A DNA stretch of 57,724 nt from Tessaracoccus bendigoensis DSM 12906 (GCF_900141915.1 NZ_FQZG01000019.1:1-57724); one strand, 5' to 3'; shown: positions 42,392 through 51,227, numbered from the stretch's first letter. The notes: a model not told the origin generated them from the letters alone. Made by a program: numbers and translations.

Positions 42392-42805
42392 TCACCCTAC
42401 CCAGTGACCCCCGAGCCTTGGCGCGATCGATTCCACGAACAGTGGGGCGAGCGTCGGGTCGCCCAACTCGTCTGGTGTGACCCAACGCACCGCCTCGATC
42501 TCCGCCGCAGGCCTGAGCGACACCGGAACCGCGTCGGGCCACAGGAAACAGAGCGAGACCACCGTGTGTCCCGGTTCGTTGGCGGCCGGGGCGCTGAACT
42601 GACCGAGGAACACCAACCGGTCGCGCTCGAGTTCCAACCGCAGTTCCTCGGCGACCTCGCGGGCGGCGCAGTCCGAGCCCGACTCCCCCGGCTCCGGCTT
42701 GCCGCCCGGGTTCATCCACATCCCGGTCCCCCGCTTGCGGACCATCAGGACACGGCCCGCAGTGTCGTTCAGGACGACGGCGGAGACATGGATCATTGGG
42801 GTCAC
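42392..42805 (-). CDS. NUDIX hydrolase
   Basis: A 137-residue NUDIX protein. The Nudix box reads [22 protein letters not shown] (given in two parts, GGKPEPGES and REVAEEL), with the expected Glu residues. [20 protein letters not shown] precedes it. The substrate is not indicated; 8-oxo-dGTP or other nucleoside diphosphates are typical. GTG 42805 is chosen from its -10 (TATCGT, 6 nt away). It ends 4 nt before mscR. Confidence 0.88.
   Translation of the reverse strand: MTPMIHVSAVVLNDTAGRVLMVRKRGTGMWMNPGGKPEPGESGSDCAAREVAEELRLELERDRLVFLGQFSAPAANEPGHTVVSLCFLWPDAVPVSLRPAAEIEAVRWVTPDELGDPTLAPLFVESIAPRLGGHWVG
42394..42399 (-). promoter_or_regulatory. -10 element, leaderless start of mscR
   Basis: TAGGGT on the minus strand, 6 nt before ATG 42387. 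It lies inside the last codons of the NUDIX gene, so mscR may have both its own and a read-through transcript. Confidence 0.45.
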
Positions 42806-42811
42806 GGGGCG

Positions 42812-42817
42812 ACGATA
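42812..42817 (-). promoter_or_regulatory. -10 element, leaderless start of NUDIX gene
   Basis: TATCGT on the minus strand, 6 nt before GTG 42805. Confidence 0.5.
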
Positions 42818-42839
42818 CCCGGAACCGTTCACCTCGTTA

Positions 42840-42869
42840 TTGATAATCATTCCCATTTCCATTTATGCT
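42840..42869 (+). promoter_or_regulatory. aztD-like promoter with overlapping candidate Zur/Fur operator
   Basis: A -35 TTGATA (42840-42845), 18-nt spacer and -10 TATGCT (42864-42869) precede ATG 42877 by 7 nt. The imperfect 7-1-7 inverted repeat TGATAATCATTCCCA (42841-42855) covers the -35; 5 of 7 arm positions pair. Its A/T-rich character stands out from the local GC-rich DNA and resembles Zur boxes of actinobacteria. Confidence 0.55.
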
Positions 42870-42876
42870 GTCTGGC

Positions 42877-44124
42877 ATGACACCGAAACACCTCCTTCCT
42901 CCCCTGGCCGCCATCGCTCTGCTCGCAGGGTGCGCTGTTCCGACGGCACCCGCGGTTCCGACTGCCTCACCCGAGCCGACCCTCACGGAGGTCAGCGCCG
43001 CTCACCCGCGTGCGGTCATCGCCCACGACGGCGGGCTGACCACGATCGACACCGCCACCGGCGAGACGGTGGGCACCACGGCACTGGACGGGTTCCTGCG
43101 ACTCAACGACGCTGGCGATGGGCGCCACGTGCTCGTCACCCGCGGCGACGAGTTCCTGGTCTTCGACGCGGCTCTGAGCGTCGAGGCACACGGCGACCAC
43201 TCCCACTACTTCGCCGGTGACCCACGGCTGACGGATGTCGGTTACGCGGCCGCCAAGGCGGGCCACGTGGTCGTCCACGACGGCCACACCGTGCTGTTCG
43301 GCGATGGGGACGGCTCGATCCAGGTGGTCGACTCGTTGCAGGTGGCCAGGCCGGGCGCGACGGTGTGGCGGACCTCCACCGACGCGCCCCATCACGGCGT
43401 CGCCGTCCAACTCTTAGACGGTTCGCTGCTGCTGACCCAAGGCACCGAGGAGGCGCGAAACACGGTCCAGGTCAAGCGTGGCGCCGACGTGCTCGCAGAG
43501 ACCGAGGACTGCCCAGGCAGCCACGGGGAGGCGGCCGCCGAGCCAACCGAGGGTGGCGACGTCTTCGTCATCGGCTGCACCACCGGGCCGGTCATCTACC
43601 GGGACGCCACCTTCCACAAGGTTCCGGTAACTGACGCCTACGCCCGCACCGGCAACCTTGCAGGCTCCCCCGACTCGTCGATCGTGCTGGCCGACTACAA
43701 GAGCGACGAGACGGCCGAGCATGAGCGGCCGACCCGCGTCGCGCTGATCGACACGGTCAACGACTCGCTCCGTCTGGTCGACCTCGGCTCGTCGTACTGG
43801 TTCCGCTCACTGGGCCGCGGTCCCCACGGCGAGGGCCTCGTGCTGACCTACGACGGATCGCTCCAGGTGATCGACCCGGATACGGGCGAGGTGACCGCGA
43901 AGATCCCGGCCATCGGAGCGTGGGAAGAGAAGGATGACTGGCAGGAGCCGGGCCCGATCCTGCGCGTCGCGGGCGGGAAGGCCTTCGTGACGGACGCCGA
44001 GGGTGCCGAATTGGTGGTCATCGACCTGGACGGCGGCAAGGTCGTCGGCCGACACGCGTTGGGGATCACCCCGGTGGAGATGGCGATCGTCACCGGAGAG
44101 CCGGCAGCCGGGAACGACCACTGA
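42877..44124 (+). CDS. aztD: AztD-like zinc metallochaperone lipoprotein
   Basis: A 415-residue exported lipoprotein, lipobox LLAGC. The mature part is a beta-propeller-like protein with recurring short strand units (GGLTTIDTATGETVGTTAL, DGSLQVIDPDTGEVTAKI-like, LVVIDLDGGKVVGRHALG). AEAHGDHSHYF-like sequence VEAHGDHSHYFAGDP holds the His cluster that binds zinc in AztD of Paracoccus; another pair is DAPHHGVA. Cys pair CPGSH / IGCTTGP may form a disulfide. AztA, AztB and AztC are not in the window. ATG 42877 is chosen over ATG 42865 from the promoter. Confidence 0.78.
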   Translation: MTPKHLLPPLAAIALLAGCAVPTAPAVPTASPEPTLTEVSAAHPRAVIAHDGGLTTIDTATGETVGTTALDGFLRLNDAGDGRHVLVTRGDEFLVFDAALSVEAHGDHSHYFAGDPRLTDVGYAAAKAGHVVVHDGHTVLFGDGDGSIQVVDSLQVARPGATVWRTSTDAPHHGVAVQLLDGSLLLTQGTEEARNTVQVKRGADVLAETEDCPGSHGEAAAEPTEGGDVFVIGCTTGPVIYRDATFHKVPVTDAYARTGNLAGSPDSSIVLADYKSDETAEHERPTRVALIDTVNDSLRLVDLGSSYWFRSLGRGPHGEGLVLTYDGSLQVIDPDTGEVTAKIPAIGAWEEKDDWQEPGPILRVAGGKAFVTDAEGAELVVIDLDGGKVVGRHALGITPVEMAIVTGEPAAGNDH

Positions 44125-44163
44125 CGAACTAGGCTTGGGGAATCCGTTGTTGGAGGTATCACC

Positions 44164-44733
44164 GTGGGCAAGGCACTGATCGTCGTCGACGTGCAGGTCG
44201 ACTTCTGCGAGGGTGGGGCGCTCGGCGTCGCCGGAGGCAACAAGGTCGCCGCCGACGTCGCGGCCCTCCTTTCTGATGCGCAGGGCTACGACGCCATCGT
44301 CGCGACCCGGGACCACCACATCGACCCCGGCCCGCATTTCTCGGATGACCCGGACTTCGTGGACTCCTGGCCCCCGCACTGCGTGGTCGGCACCCCGGGC
44401 CAGGAGCTTCACCCCGATCTCACGGGCTTCGGTTTCGATGCCGTCTTCGACAAGGGGTCGTATGAGGCGGCCTATTCGGGGTTCGAGGGCAGCACGTCAG
44501 CGGGCGTCCCCCTCGCCCGCTGGCTCGGGCTGCACGGCGTCACCGCTGTGGATGTCTGCGGCATCGCAACCGATTTCTGCGTCCTCGCGACGGCCCTCGA
44601 CGCGGCGGCCGAAGGATTCGACACCGCGGTCCTCGGCGGGTTGACGGCCGCGGTGCATCCGGGCGACGTTGCGGAGGTGCGCACCCGTCTGGAACGAAAG
44701 GGCGTCACCTGGGCGACCGGGCCCCTCAGCTGA
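44164..44733 (+). CDS. pncA: nicotinamidase
   Basis: A 189-residue isochorismatase-fold amidase converting nicotinamide to nicotinate in NAD salvage. The triad is Asp9 (IVVDVQVDFCEGG), Lys97 (FDKGSYEAAYSGFEG) and Cys139 (DVCGIATDFCVLATALDA); metal ligands are Asp50, His52 and His58 (TRDHHIDPGPHF). GTG 44164 follows GGAGG at 44152-44156, so this gene is leadered. It may be transcribed with aztD, 39 bp upstream. Confidence 0.95.
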   Translation: MGKALIVVDVQVDFCEGGALGVAGGNKVAADVAALLSDAQGYDAIVATRDHHIDPGPHFSDDPDFVDSWPPHCVVGTPGQELHPDLTGFGFDAVFDKGSYEAAYSGFEGSTSAGVPLARWLGLHGVTAVDVCGIATDFCVLATALDAAAEGFDTAVLGGLTAAVHPGDVAEVRTRLERKGVTWATGPLS

Positions 44734-44741
44734 GGTCGCCC
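44711..44741 (+). terminator. hairpin at the end of pncA
   Basis: Stem GGGCGACC (44711-44718) / GGTCGCCC (44734-44741) spans the pncA stop; an inner palindrome CCTCAGCTGAGG lies within. No T-run follows. Confidence 0.35.
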
Positions 44742-44913
44742 GCCCCGCCAGATCGGACGGCCTGAGGGGCGAGGCACGCCTTCAACACGGAGAATCGCAT
44801 TGTCTCGATTAGGTAACCTTCGCGCCTCAACTCCTTGTGCTGGTGCTTAGATGGCCCCATCGCCACGCACGCGTGTGGCCACGACCGCCCGAACAACCCT
44901 CTGGGAGACTGAC

Positions 44914-46092
44914 ATGAATTTCAGCCGTCGCACACTTCTCGGCGCCAGCGCCGCGGTTGCCGCCGTCGCAGCAACCTCGGCCTGCTCCGCAACGCCGGGC
45001 GGAGGCGGCGGTCAGGCCGTCGGCGACACGATCAAACTCGGACTCAACTACGAACTCTCCGGCGCGGTGGCCACCTACGGGCAGGCCTCGGTCGACGGCA
45101 TCACCATGGCCATCGATGAGGTCAACGCGGCAGGTGGCGTGGCCGACAAGCAGATCGAGCTGATCAAGTACGACAACAAGTCCGATGCAGCCGAGGCGAC
45201 CACGCTAGCCAACAAGTTGATGACGCAGGACGGCGTGCTCGCCTGCATGGGGCCGGCGACTTCCGGCAACTTCAAGGCAACCATCCCCGTCGCGAACAAG
45301 AACCAGGTGCCGGTGGTATCCGGTTCCGCCACCGCCGACGACGTCACCTGGAACGGGACAGAGCTGCAGGAGTACGCCTTCCGCATCTGCTTCAACGACT
45401 CGTTCCAAGGCACGATCATGGCGAAGTTCGCCGCGGAGAACCTGGGCGCCAAGACCGCCGTCATCATCAAGGACAACTCGAACGACTACTCGAAGGGTCT
45501 GGCCGCCGCCTTCACCGAGGAGTTCGGCAACCTTGGTGGTTCGATCGCCGGCGAGGAAGCCTTCGTCGCAGGCGACACCGATTTCAACACCATCCTGACC
45601 CGCATCAAGGGCCAGAGCTTCGACGTCGTCTACCTGCCCGGGTACTACTCGGAGGCTGGGCTGATCATCAAGCAGGCCCGTGAGCTCGGCATCACCGCCC
45701 CCATCCTCGGAGGCGACGGCTTCGATTCGCCGAAGCTCCTTGAGCTCGGGGGCGCCGCAGCCCTCAACGACATCTACTTCACCAACCACTACTCCTCGAT
45801 CGACCAGGACCCGAAGGTCATCGAGTTCATCGCCGCGTTCAAGGAGAAGCACGGAGAGGAACCAAGCGCCTTCAACGCACTCGGCTACGACCTTGGCCAC
45901 TTCGTCGCCGACGCCGTCGGCCGTGCATCCGAGCTGACTGGCAGCGCCATCCAGCAGGCCATGGCCTCGACAAAGGGATTCGTCGGGGTCACCGGCACGT
46001 TCGACATGGACGAGCACCACAACCCAGTCAAGACGATCGTCGTGATCGGTCTGAAGGACGGCGTCCAGGACACCAGCGAGAAGATCGGCTGA
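44914..46092 (+). CDS. livJ: branched-chain amino-acid ABC transporter, substrate-binding lipoprotein
   Basis: A 392-residue periplasmic-binding-type lipoprotein. The signal has a twin-arginine start (SRRTLLGASAAVAAV) and a lipobox-like ATSAC with Cys24. The mature protein is a type I Leu/Ile/Val-binding fold: IKLGLNYELSGAVATYGQA, GPATSGNFKATIPVANK, and YLPGYYSEAGLIIKQARELG. First gene of the liv operon. ATG 44914 is preferred over an in-frame ATG at 44851 for its signal peptide and the upstream GGGAG. The 180 bp before it hold no gene and an unclear promoter. Confidence 0.94.
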   Translation: MNFSRRTLLGASAAVAAVAATSACSATPGGGGGQAVGDTIKLGLNYELSGAVATYGQASVDGITMAIDEVNAAGGVADKQIELIKYDNKSDAAEATTLANKLMTQDGVLACMGPATSGNFKATIPVANKNQVPVVSGSATADDVTWNGTELQEYAFRICFNDSFQGTIMAKFAAENLGAKTAVIIKDNSNDYSKGLAAAFTEEFGNLGGSIAGEEAFVAGDTDFNTILTRIKGQSFDVVYLPGYYSEAGLIIKQARELGITAPILGGDGFDSPKLLELGGAAALNDIYFTNHYSSIDQDPKVIEFIAAFKEKHGEEPSAFNALGYDLGHFVADAVGRASELTGSAIQQAMASTKGFVGVTGTFDMDEHHNPVKTIVVIGLKDGVQDTSEKIG

Positions 46093-46105
46093 TCAAGCCA
46101 CCCGT

Positions 46106-46140
46106 TGGGGCGCGGCTCGGCAGACGCCAGCCGCGCCCCA
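46106..46140 (+). terminator. 12-bp intercistronic hairpin between livJ and livH
   Basis: TGGGGCGCGGCT / AGCCGCGCCCCA with an 11-nt loop and no T-run, 14 nt after livJ. It probably attenuates transcription or protects the livJ mRNA end so the binding protein is made in excess. Confidence 0.6.
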
Positions 46141-46162
46141 GGCATGAAAGGGGTGAACGGTT

Positions 46163-47047
46163 GTGACGGAGTTCCTGCAACAGCTCATCAACAGTTTGTC
46201 GCTCGGCAGCATCTATGCGCTGATCGCGCTGGGCTACACGATGGTCTACGGCATCATCAAACTCATCAACTTCGCCCACGGTGACGTGTACATGGTCGGC
46301 GCCTATGTCGGGTACGCGAGCATGTCGATCCTCAGGCTCGGATTCTTCGAATCGCTGATCCTCGCCATGCTGGTGTGTACCGTGCTCGGCGTGGTGATCG
46401 AACGCGTCGCCTACCGGCCGCTGCGCAACTCCACGCGTATCGCCGCCCTCATCACGGCGATCGGTGTGTCGCTGTTGATCGAGTACACGATGATGTTCTT
46501 CGTCGGCGCCGATCCACGTGCCTATCCCGCGATGCCCGCCTTCATGAACGGCTCAGTCAATCTCGGTGGCGTGATCATCAAGAACCAACAGATGCTGATC
46601 ATCGGGGTATCGGTGGCCTTGATGATCCTGCTCCAGTTCATCGTCAAGAAGACAAAGATGGGCAAGGCCATGCGCGCGGTTTCGCAGGACCCCGACGCCG
46701 CCCAGCTGATGGGAATCAGCGTCGATCGGACGATCTCGTTCACGTTCGCGATCGGCTCGGCCCTGGCCGGGGCCGCAGGCGTGCTGGTCGGTGTCTACTA
46801 CAACTCGATCAACCCGCTCATGGGCATCATTCCTGGCCTGAAGGCGTTCGTGGCGGCCGTCTTCGGCGGTATCGGCATCATCCCCGGCGCCCTGATCGGC
46901 GGTTACGTCATCGGTGGGGCCGAGACCCTCGTCTCAAGCCTCGGGTTCTCGCTGTTCAAAGACGGAGTCGTGTTCGCGATCCTCATCCTGATCCTGATCG
47001 TCAAACCGGCGGGCCTGCTCGGCAAGAACCGGAAGGAGAAGGTGTGA
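46163..47047 (+). CDS. livH: branched-chain amino-acid ABC transporter permease LivH
   Basis: A 294-residue membrane permease with about eight hydrophobic helices. The family opening QQLINSLSLGSIYALIALGYTMVYG and INFAHGDVYMVGAYVG, and the cytoplasmic coupling region AMRAVSQDPDAAQLMGI, are typical. GTG 46163 follows AAAGGGG. Its stop overlaps the livM ATG (TGATG). Confidence 0.95.
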   Translation: MTEFLQQLINSLSLGSIYALIALGYTMVYGIIKLINFAHGDVYMVGAYVGYASMSILRLGFFESLILAMLVCTVLGVVIERVAYRPLRNSTRIAALITAIGVSLLIEYTMMFFVGADPRAYPAMPAFMNGSVNLGGVIIKNQQMLIIGVSVALMILLQFIVKKTKMGKAMRAVSQDPDAAQLMGISVDRTISFTFAIGSALAGAAGVLVGVYYNSINPLMGIIPGLKAFVAAVFGGIGIIPGALIGGYVIGGAETLVSSLGFSLFKDGVVFAILILILIVKPAGLLGKNRKEKV

Positions 47048-48021
47048 TGGCAACCTTCAAACGGGTCGGGCTACGGGCTCTACCTTTCGTAGCCTCGTAC
47101 CTGATCGTCCTGGGCCTGATGAATGCGGGCGTGATCAACGATTACGTGTTCTCGATCATCGTGACGATCTGCGTCAACATCATCCTGGCCTCCAGCCTGA
47201 ACCTGGTCACGGGTTTCACCGGACAGTTCTCCTTGGGTCATGCCGGTTTCATGGCGGTCGGCGCCTACACCTGTGCGTTGATCTGCATCAACCTCGGGCC
47301 GGTCGTCGGCGAGGTGCCAGCCTTCCTGATCGGCATGTTCGCGGGCGCTCTGGCCGCCGCGGTCATCGGAACCCTGGTCGGCCTCCCGACGCTGCGGCTG
47401 CGCGGAGACTACCTCGCCATCGCCACCCTCGGCATGGCCGAGATCATCCGCGTCGTGATGCTCAACCTGCACATCACCAATGGCGCCGCCGGCCTTTCAG
47501 GTATCCCGCAGGTGGTCGACTGGAACTGGGTATTCCTTTTCACCGCGCTGACGCTGGTCGTGTTGTGGAACTACATCCGCAGCTCGCAGGGGCGCCGCGC
47601 CATCGCGGTGCGGGAAGATGAGATCGCGGCCGAGGCGATCGGCGTCAACACCACCGCCGCGAAGGTGCAGGCCTTCACCATCGGCGCCTTCTTCGCCGGC
47701 ATCGGCGGGGGGCTGTACGCGTCCTACTTCTTCCTGATCAAGCCGGATCAGTTCGGCTTCCTGAAGTCGATCGACATCCTCGTCATCGTGGTGTTGGGTG
47801 GACTCGGGTCACTTTCGGGGACGGTGATCGCCGCGATCTTGCTCGCGATCGTCTCCACCGTGCTCGCGGAGTTCTCCGACGTGCGGATGATCATCTACTC
47901 GCTGGTACTGGTCCTGATCATGATCTTCCGGCCGGGCGGCCTGATGGGCTCAAGGGAGATCAGCGACACCATCCTCGGCAGGGTGTTCAAACGCGGCAAG
48001 GCGACAGAGGGGGCGCTGTGA
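47047..48021 (+). CDS. livM: branched-chain amino-acid ABC transporter permease LivM
   Basis: A 324-residue permease, partner of LivH. Hallmarks are LNLVTGFTGQFSLGHAGFM in the early helices, the RLRGDYLAIATLGMAEIIR coupling segment and GRRAIAVREDEIAAEAIGVN. ATG 47047 shares bases with the livH stop. A GTGA overlap leads into livG. Confidence 0.95.
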   Translation: MATFKRVGLRALPFVASYLIVLGLMNAGVINDYVFSIIVTICVNIILASSLNLVTGFTGQFSLGHAGFMAVGAYTCALICINLGPVVGEVPAFLIGMFAGALAAAVIGTLVGLPTLRLRGDYLAIATLGMAEIIRVVMLNLHITNGAAGLSGIPQVVDWNWVFLFTALTLVVLWNYIRSSQGRRAIAVREDEIAAEAIGVNTTAAKVQAFTIGAFFAGIGGGLYASYFFLIKPDQFGFLKSIDILVIVVLGGLGSLSGTVIAAILLAIVSTVLAEFSDVRMIIYSLVLVLIMIFRPGGLMGSREISDTILGRVFKRGKATEGAL

Positions 48022-48803
48022 GCCTCCTCAATGTCTCCAAACTGACCCGCAACTTCGGTGGGCTCACCGCGGTGTTCGAGGCGAGCCTGCACATCGACAA
48101 GGGCGAACTGATCGGCCTGATCGGCCCGAACGGCGCAGGCAAGACCACGCTGTTCAACGTCCTGACGGGGGTCTATCCCCCGTCCTCCGGCACCATCGAG
48201 CTCGAAATCGACGGCCACGTCACCTCGCTGGGCGGCAAGTCACCCCACCGGATCTGCGCCGCCGGCGTCGGTAGGACGTTCCAGAACATCCGCCTGTTCA
48301 AGGACCTGACGGTGCTCGAAAACGTCGCCATCGCGCTCCAGCAGAACGTGCCGTACAACCTGTTCGCAGCGCTGTTCCATCTGCCGCCCTACGGTGCCAG
48401 CGAACGACGCATCGCAGAGGAGAGCCGCCAACTGCTCGACCGAGTGGGCCTGGGCGCCAAGGCGGGCGACCTGGCCCGCAACCTGTCCTACGGCGAGCAG
48501 CGCCACTTGGAGATCGCCCGCGCGCTGGCCACGAAGCCGTCGCTGCTCCTGCTCGACGAGCCGGCCGCCGGTATGAACCCTGCCGAGACGGCAGAGCTGA
48601 CCGGTCTGATCGCACAGCTGCGCGAGGAGTTCGGTCTGACGATCCTGTTGATCGAACACGACATGAGTCTCGTGATGAAGATCTGCGAACGGATCTACGT
48701 GTTGGATCACGGCATCGTGATCGCCTCGGGCACCCCCTCCGAGGTGCGCAACAATCCGAAAGTGATCGAGGCCTATCTGGGAGAGGAAGTCCCCCGTGCT
48801 TGA
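48018..48803 (+). CDS. livG: branched-chain amino-acid ABC transporter ATPase LivG
   Basis: A 261-residue ABC ATPase. Walker A GPNGAGKTTLFN, signature LSYGEQRHLEIARALA, Walker B LLLLDEPAAGMNP and the switch His in IEHDMSLVM are intact; the C-terminal LivG extension (VRNNPKVIEAYLGEE) is present. GTG 48018 overlaps livM. Confidence 0.95.
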   Translation: MSLLNVSKLTRNFGGLTAVFEASLHIDKGELIGLIGPNGAGKTTLFNVLTGVYPPSSGTIELEIDGHVTSLGGKSPHRICAAGVGRTFQNIRLFKDLTVLENVAIALQQNVPYNLFAALFHLPPYGASERRIAEESRQLLDRVGLGAKAGDLARNLSYGEQRHLEIARALATKPSLLLLDEPAAGMNPAETAELTGLIAQLREEFGLTILLIEHDMSLVMKICERIYVLDHGIVIASGTPSEVRNNPKVIEAYLGEEVPRA

Positions 48804-49494
48804 GGTCAGGGACCTTGCGGTCCACTTCGGCGTCATCAACGCCATCAAGAGCATCTCCTTCGAGGTCAACGAGGGCGAGATCGTGACTTTGATCGGCGCC
48901 AACGGGGCCGGGAAGACGACCACGCTGCGAGCGCTGTCCGGCTTGAAGACGCCCAGCGCGGGAACGATCACCCTTGAGGGCAGGGACATCACGGCGCTCT
49001 CGGCCCAGGATCGGGTCCGCCGCGGCATGTCGCACGTGCCGGAAGGCCGTCGCATCTTCCCGGACATGACCGTGCTGGAGAACCTGGAGCTCGGCGCGTT
49101 CCTACGCAAAGACGTGGTCGCCGGTGACTACGACGAGGTCTACCAGCGGTTCCCGATCCTTTCGGAGCGCCGAAGACAGCTCGCGGGAACGCTTTCGGGA
49201 GGCGAGCAGCAGATGCTCGCCATGGGCAGGGCATTGATGGCCAAACCGAAGGTGCTGCTCCTCGACGAGCCGTCCATGGGGCTGGCTCCGCTGCTGGTCC
49301 AAGAGATCTTCGACATCATCGTCTCGATCAACAAGGCAGGGACGACGGTGCTTCTGGTCGAGCAGAACGCCAACATCGCGCTGCAGATCGCCAACCGCGC
49401 CTACGTGCTGGAAACCGGTTCCGTGGTGTTGTCTGGACCGGCCTCGGAGTTGGCGGAAACGGAAGAGGTCAGGCGCGCCTACCTGGGCGGCTGA
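48796..49494 (+). CDS. livF: branched-chain amino-acid ABC transporter ATPase LivF
   Basis: A 232-residue ABC ATPase with Walker A GANGAGKTTTLRALSG, signature LSGGEQQMLAMGRALM, Walker B LLLDEPSMGLAP and VEQNANIALQIANRAYVLE. It completes the five-gene livJHMGF transporter. GTG 48796 overlaps livG by 8 nt. Confidence 0.95.
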   Translation: MLEVRDLAVHFGVINAIKSISFEVNEGEIVTLIGANGAGKTTTLRALSGLKTPSAGTITLEGRDITALSAQDRVRRGMSHVPEGRRIFPDMTVLENLELGAFLRKDVVAGDYDEVYQRFPILSERRRQLAGTLSGGEQQMLAMGRALMAKPKVLLLDEPSMGLAPLLVQEIFDIIVSINKAGTTVLLVEQNANIALQIANRAYVLETGSVVLSGPASELAETEEVRRAYLGG

Positions 49495-49586
49495 ACAACC
49501 GTCGGCCGGGCACACCGTCGGCGCCTGGCCAAGTAGGGTGGATTCACAGGTGTCGACCGATGGGGCTCGGCGCAGAGGAGGATGAC

Positions 49587-50231
49587 ATGTTCGTCAAGCA
49601 CAAGATGACAACCAACCCGTTTACGGTCACGGCCGACCGGTCGATACCCGACGCCCTGTCGGTGATGAACGAACATGGGGTCCGTCACCTCCCTGTGGTC
49701 GACGGCAGACGCGTGGTCGGCGTGATCTCCCGCAACGACATCGCGGCCGCCTCGCCGTCGAAGGCGACTACCCTGAGCGCACAGGAGGCCACCTACCTCC
49801 TCGCGAAACTGACGGTCGCGAAGGTCATGAGCAGGCCGCCGGTCGTGGTGTCGCCGGATGCGCTGCTCGAAGAGGCTGCCGTGATGCTACGCGACCGCAA
49901 GATCGAGATGCTGCCGGTGGTCGAGGGCGATGAACTAAACGGTGTGATCACCGAAAGCGACATCCTCGACGCCTTCATCGACCTGCTCGGCTTCCGCGAT
50001 CAGGGCACCCGGCTCACGATTGAAGCCAAAGACGAGCCTGGGGTGCTCAGCAGGCTGACGGCGATCACGGCCGACCACCAGGCCAACATCCAGCACGTCG
50101 CCGTCCACCGGGGCTTCCTTGACAAGAGCGTCGTGGTGGTGGGGCTCAACACCCCCAACACCGAGGCGATCGAGGAGGATCTCAGCTCGGCAGGCATGCG
50201 GATCCTCGCCCGCCGCGTCAACCGGATCTGA
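49587..50231 (+). CDS. CBS-pair protein with C-terminal ACT domain (AcuB-like)
   Basis: A 214-residue protein: two CBS motifs (about 1-55 and 70-125, VRHLPVVDGRRVVGVISRND and KIEMLPVVEGDELNGVITESD) and an ACT domain (about 135-214, LTIEAKDEPGVLSRLTAITAD). ATG 49587 follows GAGGAGG; ATG 49560 in the same frame lacks such a site. Its place after livJHMGF, and the amino-acid-binding nature of ACT domains, suggest a sensor of branched-chain amino acids that reacts to adenine nucleotides. That is an inference. Confidence 0.83.
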   Translation: MFVKHKMTTNPFTVTADRSIPDALSVMNEHGVRHLPVVDGRRVVGVISRNDIAAASPSKATTLSAQEATYLLAKLTVAKVMSRPPVVVSPDALLEEAAVMLRDRKIEMLPVVEGDELNGVITESDILDAFIDLLGFRDQGTRLTIEAKDEPGVLSRLTAITADHQANIQHVAVHRGFLDKSVVVVGLNTPNTEAIEEDLSSAGMRILARRVNRI

Positions 50232-50267
50232 ACCCGATCAGTTTCTCAGGACGGCGCCGACCCTCGC

Positions 50268-51227
50268 TCAGGCAGGCCGCGTCATGGCCGACGTGGTGTG
50301 CTTCGGCACGAACCCCAACCGCTCGTAGAGGCGGTCCGCGCCGGTCGGGCTCTCGGAATCTACCTCGAGCCCTAACACGCGCACTCCCTGCACCCGGCCG
50401 GCCAGCGTGATGCTGCGCGAAAGGACTGCCTCGGCCAGGCCCCTGCCCCGCGCCCTGGGAACGGTGCCCACGAGGTCGATGAACAGCTCATCTGGCAGAT
50501 ACTGCGAGACCAGGGCATAGGACGTGACCCCGGATTCGTCTCGCGCGATCGTGGAGAACTGGGGCCGGGCCGGGCGACCCGCGTAGAAATCGTGCCACCG
50601 CTCAGGCGTCATGGGCGCCGACCCCCAATGGTCTGCGAAGGCCGCGTTGTGGGCAACTCGCACATCTTCGCTGTCGCCAGGGGTCGGCGACGGCAGCCCG
50701 TTCGGCTGCCCCGGCAGGGCATCACCGGGCAACGGGCGCTCCATCAAGGTGAAGTAGCGGGCGATCTGGTAGCCGCGTGCCTCGAGCATGGCGCTGGCCG
50801 ATGAGCCGATGCGGCCTCCCGAGGCACGAAACGTCCCGGGGGCCCCGGCATTGCGCCACGCATTGACCTCACCCGCGCGCCACTCCATCTCGTCCATCAT
50901 CCGACGGCCGATTCCGCGGCCCCGCCATTCGGGAAGCACCCCTCCTGCCAGGTCGCAGCGGAACGTGCCGTCGGAGGACGCCGTGAAACCGACCCTGAGT
51001 TGGCCGTAGGCGACCAACTTGTCGCCGTCCCACACCGCCCAGGTATCGTGCTCCGGTGTCATCCCGGTCTCGGTCAGCTCTTCTGCCAGGTCGGCCGCGT
51101 CGTAGAACTCCCCGGTCTCGTCCACCCTGGCCAGTTCATTGGTGAGCGCCGCCCACTGCCCGGCCACATCGGCGTTGAGGCGCCCCCAATAGAGCCCACT
51201 CATGCCCTCCGCCTGCACCTCAGCCAT
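50268..51227 (-). CDS. tandem-GNAT acetyltransferase
   Basis: A 319-residue protein with two GNAT halves. The first has GGVLPEWRGRGIGRRMMDEM (R-G-R-G-I-G acetyl-CoA loop), the second LVGTVPRARGRGLAEAVLSRS. This double layout also occurs in mycothiol synthase MshD, though I see no MshD-specific motif. ATG 51227 overlaps the end of the CBS gene by 8 nt; ATG 51203 is also possible. The substrate is unknown. Confidence 0.8.
   Translation of the reverse strand: MAEVQAEGMSGLYWGRLNADVAGQWAALTNELARVDETGEFYDAADLAEELTETGMTPEHDTWAVWDGDKLVAYGQLRVGFTASSDGTFRCDLAGGVLPEWRGRGIGRRMMDEMEWRAGEVNAWRNAGAPGTFRASGGRIGSSASAMLEARGYQIARYFTLMERPLPGDALPGQPNGLPSPTPGDSEDVRVAHNAAFADHWGSAPMTPERWHDFYAGRPARPQFSTIARDESGVTSYALVSQYLPDELFIDLVGTVPRARGRGLAEAVLSRSITLAGRVQGVRVLGLEVDSESPTGADRLYERLGFVPKHTTSAMTRPA

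Noticed and set aside
44810-44820. TAGGTAACCTT before livJ as a DtxR/IdeR iron box
   Set aside because: Only the short palindrome AGGTAACCT is present, not the 19-bp box, and the transporter substrates are amino acids.
44851-44913. Upstream in-frame ATG for livJ, or a leader peptide
   Set aside because: It would put 21 residues before the twin-arginine signal peptide and has no Shine-Dalgarno.
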